In this document: positions 1 through 4,920 of the stretch, piece after piece
Numbering within the stretch: the first letter of the stretch is position 1
Layout of the letters: each line of letters opens with the position of its first letter
Assembly: GCA_009785045.1 (NCBI GenBank)
Contig: WQXC01000080.1
Coordinates: 1-7,515 of the forward strand
Length of the DNA stretch: 7,515 nt
Direction of reading: 5' to 3'
Source: Treponema sp.
GTDB taxonomy: Bacteria; Spirochaetota; Spirochaetia; Treponematales; Breznakiellaceae
Position numbers and translations under genes: made by a program
The notes under the pieces: generated by a model
Databases searched by the model: none
Seen by the model: only the letters and a program-made list of their open reading frames with translations
What the model was told of the DNA's origin: nothing

Positions 1-722
1 GTATAATCTTCCTTGATTATTTCCTCGATTAATTCCTTGTAAAAAGGCGACCCCGGCATTGCAGATTGTATCTTTTTTCTGATACTATCCAGCGTTGCTT
101 CGCCTGCAGACATGGTTTTTGTAACATTTTTGCGGACATTGAGCTTATAGTTCTCTCTGTAATAAATATTTAGGTTTTTTAATATACCCATTGCAGCGAC
201 TGTTGTTTTTGACAGCTTCGAAAGGCTTTCGCCGATTATACTGAGGGTAAGCGTATCAACGCCGACTTTTGCATGAATTGTCATGTCAGAAACCGCTTTT
301 GTCATGGGAGACTGAGAATCCGGCGTCAAACTACCCCACTCTATGTACCGGATCAGCCCAACAATGCGTTTTATCCGGTCAAGATTTAGAAAATCTACGC
401 CTAGCTGGTAAAAATTGACCAAAAAGTCCAGTTGGTTATCAAAATTGGAAAGCCGGATGGAAAGCTGCTCTATACGTTTAGCCTCCTGAAATGCTCCGGT
501 CTCCGGAATTTCAAGTTCGCTAATCTTTGTTTCCTGTTTATACGGGTCTTCGTCTATGAGTTTTTTCTTTAAATAAATGTTATATAACGAGGCAAAAGAG
601 ACCTGAAAAGCCCTAAGATCATCCTTTAGTTTTACTAATTCAGACTTTTCCAACCAGTCTTTTCGCGCAATAAGGACCTGCTCGAGTGTATCAATGTAGC
701 CAGCGATATTAGATTCTGCCAT
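1..722 (-). CDS. Conserved-looking hypothetical protein, helical, cytoplasmic (C-terminus cut by window edge)
   Basis: I translated this leftward frame by hand: it opens with ATG at 722-720 (MAESNIAGYIDTLEQ) and stays open for 240 codons to the left edge, so the C-terminus is missing. I do not recognise the family. There is no signal peptide or membrane segment. The sequence is rich in charged and aliphatic residues in long predicted helices, for example around residues 10-55 and near the visible end (DSIRKKIQSAMPGS onward), with a central less charged part (roughly residues 125-185). An intact frame of this length and protein-like composition supports a real gene. The first Met is used because the next in-frame Met lies about 140 residues in. 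No Shine-Dalgarno sequence precedes the start, and the gene is divergent from the rightward operon. Function is unknown; a structural or regulatory cytoplasmic protein is only a guess. Confidence 0.8.
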   Translation of the reverse strand, partial: MAESNIAGYIDTLEQVLIARKDWLEKSELVKLKDDLRAFQVSFASLYNIYLKKKLIDEDPYKQETKISELEIPETGAFQEAKRIEQLSIRLSNFDNQLDFLVNFYQLGVDFLNLDRIKRIVGLIRYIEWGSLTPDSQSPMTKAVSDMTIHAKVGVDTLTLSIIGESLSKLSKTTVAAMGILKNLNIYYRENYKLNVRKNVTKTMSAGEATLDSIRKKIQSAMPGSPFYKELIEEIIKEDY

Positions 723-729
723 TTATTAA

Positions 730-758
730 ATTATGACGTATTTCTCAAAAAAATGCAA
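730..758 (-). promoter_or_regulatory. Weak candidate sigma70-type promoter for the leftward gene
   Basis: Reading the minus strand, TTGCAT (758-753) is followed after 17 bases by CATAAT (735-730), which matches the -10 consensus at five of six positions; the -35 match is only three of six. It would place transcription start within one or two bases of the ATG at 722, implying a leaderless or nearly leaderless message, which fits the absence of a ribosome binding site. It overlaps the candidate rightward promoter. In such AT-rich sequence a match of this quality can arise by chance. Confidence 0.2.
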
Positions 759-769
759 ATATTTACAAT
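742..769 (+). promoter_or_regulatory. Candidate sigma70-type promoter for the rightward operon
   Basis: TTCTCA (742-747, four of six matches to TTGACA) is separated by a 16-base A-rich spacer from TACAAT (764-769, five of six matches to TATAAT). It is the best promoter-like pair I can see in the divergent gap. Transcription would start near 776, giving a leader of about 35 bases before the ATG at 811. That would leave the alternative start at 733 outside the transcript. Prediction by eye only. Confidence 0.35.
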
Positions 770-800
770 TCTCGAGCAAGCAAAACGGCACTCTCGCGCC

Positions 801-812
801 ATATATATATAT
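801..812. repeat. (AT)6 dinucleotide tract abutting a start codon
   Basis: Six uninterrupted AT units run directly into the ATG at 811-813, in the place where a ribosome binding site would normally lie. No Shine-Dalgarno sequence is visible between 776 and 810. The tract is short, so it may simply be low-complexity sequence, but its placement means any change in unit number would alter the leader of the downstream putative lipoprotein gene. Confidence 0.7.
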
Positions 813-1602
813 GAAAAACATATATTTTAAATTGACAATTATCTTTATTGTGTCTGTACAGTTAATTTGCTGCGCGGACAGGTTTCCATCCAGCTACATG
901 CTGGAATTCCCGGAAACGCCGGAGCCATGGGTTTTGCTGCTTGGCGAACCTCATTGGCGGTTAGAATGGCTGAATGTAAACGGCTTAAAACAGATAGGGG
1001 ATTATCCGCCGGGTTTACACAAAAGTTTAGAAATTGAACTGCCGGTCACATGGGCAAACCCTGTTACCGCCTGGCCCTATTGGCCGGAACATAACCTGAA
1101 TCCGGGCGTATTCAAACCTGCCGGCACCCTATTTCCTTTTGATGTAAAAGGCAGCAGCCTGAGCTTAAGCTGGAACGCAGGACCTGATACTGTATTCTAT
1201 TGGGAACTTGCATTTACAAACGAAGGAAATTATTCCCGGCTCCCTGCAAATTTTGACTGGCCGCGGTTCCGTGAACTTTTTAGGTCTGATGTTTTAGCTG
1301 AAGCTGTCAGAGAAGACCCCTGGCTAATTGACTGGCGTTCTGTTGCCGAAAGGACAAGTTCCGGTAATTTCGACAGACGCCGCCTTGTTCCCGAGCCTGT
1401 TAGTACCAGAACTATTCCGGTCCCTGCCGGAACATGGTACGGAACATCCCCTTTTGCCAAACCGCTTGTTTTTACAGTAATAGAAACATTAAATAACGGC
1501 GGCGTGGTTTTCCCGGTTCGCTCCGGAATCAATGTGTGGATCAGCACAAAGGGAATATTACGGATAAGTACAGCAGCCTGGTTTTTCATTGAATGGGAAT
1601 GA
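811..1602 (+). CDS. Trp-rich exported protein, probable lipoprotein, function unknown
   Basis: The 263-residue product begins MKNIYFKLTIIFIVSVQLIC, a lysine-bearing n-region followed by a hydrophobic core and then LICCAD. This looks like a signal peptide with a spirochaete-type relaxed lipobox. If the second Cys is lipidated, Leu is at -3 but Cys is at -1, which is unusual. The same frame is open from an ATG at 733, but that adds 26 mostly polar residues before the signal peptide, so 811 is preferred despite having no Shine-Dalgarno sequence. The mature part has about 15 Trp in 263 residues, many beside Pro or acidic residues (TAWPYW, DPWLIDW, FIEWE), and looks beta-rich. It probably sits in the periplasm or anchored to a membrane. 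No known domain is recognised. It is followed 20 bases later by another exported protein, so the two may act together. A non-lipidated secreted protein is the alternative. Confidence 0.8.
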   Translation: MKNIYFKLTIIFIVSVQLICCADRFPSSYMLEFPETPEPWVLLLGEPHWRLEWLNVNGLKQIGDYPPGLHKSLEIELPVTWANPVTAWPYWPEHNLNPGVFKPAGTLFPFDVKGSSLSLSWNAGPDTVFYWELAFTNEGNYSRLPANFDWPRFRELFRSDVLAEAVREDPWLIDWRSVAERTSSGNFDRRRLVPEPVSTRTIPVPAGTWYGTSPFAKPLVFTVIETLNNGGVVFPVRSGINVWISTKGILRISTAAWFFIEWE

Positions 1603-1622
1603 CTTTTCTGATACTATGAATT

Positions 1623-2078
1623 ATGAACAGAGCGCTATTTTTAACGCTTTTAATATCCTTTACCCTCCCAATATTGGCGCAAAACCAGCCGGTATACGCA
1701 GAGTTAAGCGCCGATGAGCAGCTTTCCCTTGTTGGTATATTACTGCCGGATCTAATCGAAAGGTTTGGGTCGCCCAGATCGGTAATTGCAGAAAGAGGTT
1801 ATGAGGTTTGGCAGGATGATGTTGTTTTTCAGTATAACGGCGCAGATTTTTATATTTACAGAGACAGGATCTGGCAGATAAAATTTGCTTCTACTCAGGG
1901 TGTTTCCAACGGAGAGCCAAAAGCGGCTGTTTTATTGGCACTCGGAAACAATGCGGAAGACAGAGGCGATCACATACTTATGCCGCTGACAAGTAAGAAC
2001 TGGCCATTAATGCTAAGAGTAAATTTTAGCGATATAGGGCGGGTTGCAGCGATATTTATATACCGTCCCGATTTTTAG
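1623..2078 (+). CDS. Small exported protein, function unknown
   Basis: A 151-residue protein starting MNRALFLTLLISFTLPILAQ, a clear signal peptide with likely cleavage near LAQ-NQ and no lipobox Cys, so a periplasmic location is expected. The mature region carries a segment around residues 38-90 (LLPDLIERFGSPRSV, then VWQDDVVFQY and FYIYRDRIWQIKF). Its helix, then FGSP, then beta-strand pattern loosely recalls the small BamE/SmpA-like fold (a helix followed by 'lGxP' and strands). This is a fold-level impression, not a family assignment. It follows the Trp-rich exported protein by 20 bases and ends 12 bases before aroDE. No good ribosome binding site precedes the ATG, so translation may depend on coupling with the upstream gene. 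No alternative in-frame start would keep the signal peptide. Confidence 0.82.
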   Translation: MNRALFLTLLISFTLPILAQNQPVYAELSADEQLSLVGILLPDLIERFGSPRSVIAERGYEVWQDDVVFQYNGADFYIYRDRIWQIKFASTQGVSNGEPKAAVLLALGNNAEDRGDHILMPLTSKNWPLMLRVNFSDIGRVAAIFIYRPDF

Positions 2079-2084
2079 GGGGAG
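2077..2084 (+). promoter_or_regulatory. Strong ribosome binding site supporting a GTG start
   Basis: AGGGGGAG overlaps the stop codon of the preceding gene and lies six bases before GTG at 2091. It is the main reason to start aroDE at this GTG. The following residues (AKICLCLTG) match the first beta-strand expected at the N-terminus of a type I dehydroquinase. Confidence 0.7.
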
Positions 2085-2090
2085 CAATTA

Positions 2091-3632
2091 GTGGCAAAAA
2101 TATGCTTATGCCTTACAGGTAAAACCATCAAACGAAATTTGGAAATACTGAATAAATACCGCAAGTTCACTGATATGGCAGAACTGCGCGTAGACTGCCT
2201 TGACCCGGATGAACGTTTACATATCCGCCGATTTCCCGAACTTGCGGGTATTCCCGTTATCCTGACAATCAGACGAGACATTGACGGGGGATACTTTACA
2301 GGCGGCGAGGGAGCAAGGGTAAAGCTGCTTGCAAACGGACTTGCGTACGCAAATGCAGACAGCAGATTAAATTTTGCATATGTTGATATCGAAGAAGATT
2401 TTCAGGTACCAAGCCTTGAAGAAGCGGCAAGAACATTCGGAACCAGAATAATCCGATCCTGTCATATATTAAACGACCTTATCGAAGATATCCCGGCAAA
2501 GATGAAATCCATGCGGCATGCCGGAGATGAAATTGTAAAAATGGCTGTCTCTGTAAAATCTACGCGTGATGTTAAACGTGTATTCCAGGCATCAAAATCA
2601 TTTACAGGGCAGGATAAAATAATGGTATGCATGGGTCATTACGGAATTTACTCCAGAATTCTTGCCGAAAGATTCGGCTCGTTTCTGACCTATACAAGCG
2701 CGTTATCTGAAAATACAGCTATAGGCGCTCCAGGACAAATGGATGTCCGCGAACTTGCCGAGCTATACCGTTTTAGAAAAATAACAAAAAAGACAAAGGT
2801 ATACGGCGTTGTCGGCAATCCGCTAAAGGCAAGCGTAAGTCCATGGTTTTTTAATACTGTTTTTGCTTTGGAAAATAACGATGCAGTGTATGTGCCTTTT
2901 CCGGTAAATTCCATTCGTGATTTTTTTGTAATCGCAAAAGGTCTTGATGTACAGGGGCTTTCGATAACAGTGCCGTTTAAGGAAGCTGTGCTTCCTGAAC
3001 TTTCAAGAAATTCCGAAGTAGTTGGATCTGTTGGCGCATGCAATACAATACACCGCACCAACGAAGGATGGTACGGCGATAACACCGACTGCGCCGGTTT
3101 TTCGGCATCACTTTTGGAATTTCTGGGAAGAAAAAATTTAAAGTTCAAAAAAGTCACAATTATCGGAGCCGGAGGCGTATCGCGCGCTGTCGCTTCCGAA
3201 ATTTTCCGCATGGGAGGAAAAGCGATTGTTTTAAACCGGACTGTTCATAAGGCAAGAAATATCGCGTTAAAATACAACTTCCGCTGGGGCGGGCTTGATG
3301 AAAACGGAATAGAAATGATGTCTAAATACTCAGATGTAATCATTCAAACCAGCTCTGTTGGAATGGAAGGATACGAAGCCGACGATCCGCTGGAACTTTA
3401 TTCTTTTACAGGGAAGGAAGCGGTAATGGACTTAATTTACACTCCGGCAGAAACACCATTTTTAAAAAGAGCAGCAGCAGCCGGATGCAGAACCATTAAC
3501 GGATTTGATATGGTCATACGGCAGGCTTGTATGCAATATTCAAACTTCTTTGGAAAAGATATTCCGCAGAAAAATTTATTACAGATAAACTCATTAGGAG
3601 CAAATACATGGAACAAGATACGATCAACTTGA
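2091..3632 (+). CDS. aroDE: Bifunctional 3-dehydroquinate dehydratase / shikimate dehydrogenase
   Basis: A 513-residue fusion catalysing two consecutive cytoplasmic shikimate-pathway steps: dehydration of 3-dehydroquinate, then NADPH reduction of 3-dehydroshikimate to shikimate. Residues about 1-225 are a type I (Schiff-base) dehydroquinase: AELRVD (E31, R33), TIRRDIDGG, the general-base His in SCHIL (H125), the likely Schiff-base Lys in VKMAV (K150), and the substrate-binding R189 and Q216 (APGQ). Residues about 237-513 are AroE: GNPLKASVSP (S248, S250), ITVPFK (K297), GACNT (N318), GDNTD (D333), the dinucleotide loop GAGGVSR (359-365) and NRT (382-384), which fits NADP(H). The usual SPxxHN is SPWFFN here, with Phe254 replacing the His. 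Total length fits both domains intact. AroD-AroE fusions are known in plants and Chlamydia. The gene overlaps the start of rpiA by 25 bases. Confidence 0.96.
   Translation: MAKICLCLTGKTIKRNLEILNKYRKFTDMAELRVDCLDPDERLHIRRFPELAGIPVILTIRRDIDGGYFTGGEGARVKLLANGLAYANADSRLNFAYVDIEEDFQVPSLEEAARTFGTRIIRSCHILNDLIEDIPAKMKSMRHAGDEIVKMAVSVKSTRDVKRVFQASKSFTGQDKIMVCMGHYGIYSRILAERFGSFLTYTSALSENTAIGAPGQMDVRELAELYRFRKITKKTKVYGVVGNPLKASVSPWFFNTVFALENNDAVYVPFPVNSIRDFFVIAKGLDVQGLSITVPFKEAVLPELSRNSEVVGSVGACNTIHRTNEGWYGDNTDCAGFSASLLEFLGRKNLKFKKVTIIGAGGVSRAVASEIFRMGGKAIVLNRTVHKARNIALKYNFRWGGLDENGIEMMSKYSDVIIQTSSVGMEGYEADDPLELYSFTGKEAVMDLIYTPAETPFLKRAAAAGCRTINGFDMVIRQACMQYSNFFGKDIPQKNLLQINSLGANTWNKIRST
3595..3600 (+). 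promoter_or_regulatory. Ribosome binding site for rpiA inside the aroDE coding end
   Basis: TAGGAG lies seven bases before the ATG at 3608. It decides the rpiA start in favour of 3608 over the in-frame upstream ATG at 3527, which would add 27 residues lacking any RpiA resemblance and lies deep inside aroDE. Confidence 0.75.
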
Positions 3633-4324
3633 TGAAAATTGCGGCAGGTAAAGCTGCGGTAGACAGCATGGTAAAAAGCGGCATGAAACTTGGCCTTGGC
3701 ACAGGTTCAACAGCTATTCACGCTGTTCGCAGGGTAGGCGAACTTATAACACAGGGAGCGTTACGGGACATTTGCGCGTTTGCCACAAGTTTTCAAACAG
3801 AAATAGAATGTGAGAAATTAAATATTCCATTTTTCACATTAAACTCCAAAGAACTTTCTGCAGGGCTGGATTTAACAATCGACGGCGCTGACGAGGTAGA
3901 TCCGCTGAGCCGTTTAATCAAAGGCGGCGGCGGAGCACATTTAATCGAAAAATTAGCCGCTTATGCTTCTTCTGCGTTTGCAATTACGATAGATGAGTCA
4001 AAATTAACAGAACGCCTGGGGAACGGGTTTCCGGTTCCGGTAGAAGTTATTCCGGAAGCAAGGGTTCAGGTAACAAAAACGCTTGACAAACTTGGAGCAG
4101 ATGTTATTCTTAGAGAAGCACTACGAAAAGCCGGACCGGTAATCACCGAGCACGGAAATATAATTCTGGATGTTCGTTTTAGAGAACCTATAGACCCTTC
4201 GTTAATGGAAACAGAATTAAATCAAATCCCCGGCGTTGTAGAGAACGGCTTTTTCACGAGAAAAGTGCCGGTAGTATTTATTGCCTGTTCCAATGGTACG
4301 GTGGAGACCCGCCCTGCTGTTTAA
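3608..4324 (+). CDS. rpiA: Ribose-5-phosphate isomerase A
   Basis: A 238-residue cytoplasmic enzyme interconverting ribose 5-phosphate and ribulose 5-phosphate in the non-oxidative pentose phosphate pathway. The family signatures are in order: GLGTGST (29-35, phosphate-binding loop), TIDGADEVD (90-98) and KGGGGAHLIEK (105-115). The four residues matching E. coli active-site D81, D84, K94 and E103 are D92, D95, K105 and E114, at a constant offset of 11. The third motif usually reads KGGGGALxREK; His111 and Ile113 here are mild departures. Length is slightly above the common 220-230 residues. The start overlaps aroDE by 25 bases, so the two are probably co-translated. Pairing with aroDE makes metabolic sense, since this pathway supplies erythrose 4-phosphate for aromatic synthesis. 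Confidence 0.96.
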   Translation: MEQDTINLMKIAAGKAAVDSMVKSGMKLGLGTGSTAIHAVRRVGELITQGALRDICAFATSFQTEIECEKLNIPFFTLNSKELSAGLDLTIDGADEVDPLSRLIKGGGGAHLIEKLAAYASSAFAITIDESKLTERLGNGFPVPVEVIPEARVQVTKTLDKLGADVILREALRKAGPVITEHGNIILDVRFREPIDPSLMETELNQIPGVVENGFFTRKVPVVFIACSNGTVETRPAV

Positions 4325-4337
4325 TAAAACAGGCAGG
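4313..4337 (+). promoter_or_regulatory. Hairpin spanning the rpiA stop codon and part of the next ribosome binding site
   Basis: CCTGCTGTTT (4313-4322) can pair with AAACAGGCAGG (4327-4337), giving a 10-base-pair stem with one bulged G (4332) and a four-base AATA loop. The rpiA stop TAA (4322-4324) is in the top of the stem and loop. The 3' arm covers the first two bases of the Shine-Dalgarno GGAGG (4336-4340) of the regulator gene. The bases after it are A-rich rather than T-rich, so it is not an intrinsic terminator. A ribosome finishing rpiA would open it, suggesting translational coupling. Confidence 0.4.
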
Positions 4338-4345
4338 AGGAAAAA

Positions 4346-4900
4346 ATGAAAGAAGATGTAAAAGAAATCGCAGCCCGCGTGCGAGTACTCAGGGAAATTG
4401 AAGAAATCTCCGCAGAAGCTTTGGCTAAAGAACTTGGCTTTGATCCGTCTGAATATACCGCATGGGAATCGGGAACAAAGGATTTTTCTGTAGGAGCGCT
4501 TGTAGAAATCGCAAACCGCTTTAAGGTAGATCTTTCGGAATTGGTAAGCGGGAAGGCTTCCAAATTAAAAACATTTTGCGTAACACGCGCAGGAGAGGCT
4601 CCGGAAGTAAGCCGCCGCCCGATGTACGGCTATTGGAATCTGGCATACACATTTCACAATAAAAAAGCCGAACCGTTTATCGTAGAAGCGTCCGCAGAAA
4701 CAGAAAACAAACCCATTAATATAAATACCCATCCCGGGCAGGAATTAAACTATGTATTGGAGGGGCGGCTGCTGATTTCAATTAGCGGCCATGATATTGA
4801 ACTGAATCCAGGCGACTGCATTTATTACAATTCGACAGAGCCTCATGGTATGAAAGCTCTGGGCGGAAAAGCAGCGCGCTTTATAGCTATCGTGTTCTAA
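4346..4900 (+). CDS. XRE-family transcriptional regulator with C-terminal cupin domain
   Basis: A 184-residue cytoplasmic protein with two domains. Residues about 9-66 form a Cro/C1-type helix-turn-helix (LAKELGFDPSEYTAWESGTK, then LVEIANRFKVDLSELVSG). Residues about 95-184 form a cupin barrel with motif 1 HPGQELNYVLEG (H129, E133, G140) and motif 2 NPGDCIYYNSTEPH (G156, H167). H129, E133 and H167 could bind a metal or ligand. This architecture is typical of small one-component regulators that sense a metabolite and bind near their own operon. The start has GGAGG at 4336-4340, five bases upstream. It is 21 bases after rpiA and 20 before the acyl-CoA synthetase gene, so the synthetase and its substrate or product are the natural regulatory target and effector; that is inference. 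No clear palindromic operator is visible in the short flanking gaps. Confidence 0.92.
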   Translation: MKEDVKEIAARVRVLREIEEISAEALAKELGFDPSEYTAWESGTKDFSVGALVEIANRFKVDLSELVSGKASKLKTFCVTRAGEAPEVSRRPMYGYWNLAYTFHNKKAEPFIVEASAETENKPININTHPGQELNYVLEGRLLISISGHDIELNPGDCIYYNSTEPHGMKALGGKAARFIAIVF

Positions 4901-4920
4901 TTTTAATATAGGAGTTATTT

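Noticed and set aside
733..810. Upstream ATG extending the Trp-rich protein by 26 residues
   Set aside because: The extension is polar and precedes a normal signal peptide, there is no ribosome binding site, and the best promoter candidate would start transcription downstream of it.
832..860. Perfect TTGACA -35 hexamer at 832-837
   Set aside because: It lies within the signal-peptide codons and the sequence 17 bases on (TGTACA) is a poor -10 element.
1230..1589. 119-codon open frame on the minus strand opposite the Trp-rich protein gene
   Set aside because: No ribosome binding site, low-complexity Ser/Thr/Arg-rich translation, and fully antisense to a gene with a clear signal peptide; a shadow frame.
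2690..3211. 173-codon open frame on the minus strand opposite aroDE
   Set aside because: Lies entirely antisense to recognisable AroE motifs and has no domain-like content of its own.
3527..3607. Upstream in-frame ATG for rpiA
   Set aside because: It would create a 106-base overlap with aroDE and 27 extra residues with no RpiA resemblance; a good ribosome binding site supports 3608.
4313..4345. Hairpin after rpiA as an intrinsic terminator
   Set aside because: The stem is followed by AGG and then an A-run, not a T-run, on the coding strand, and the next gene starts at once.
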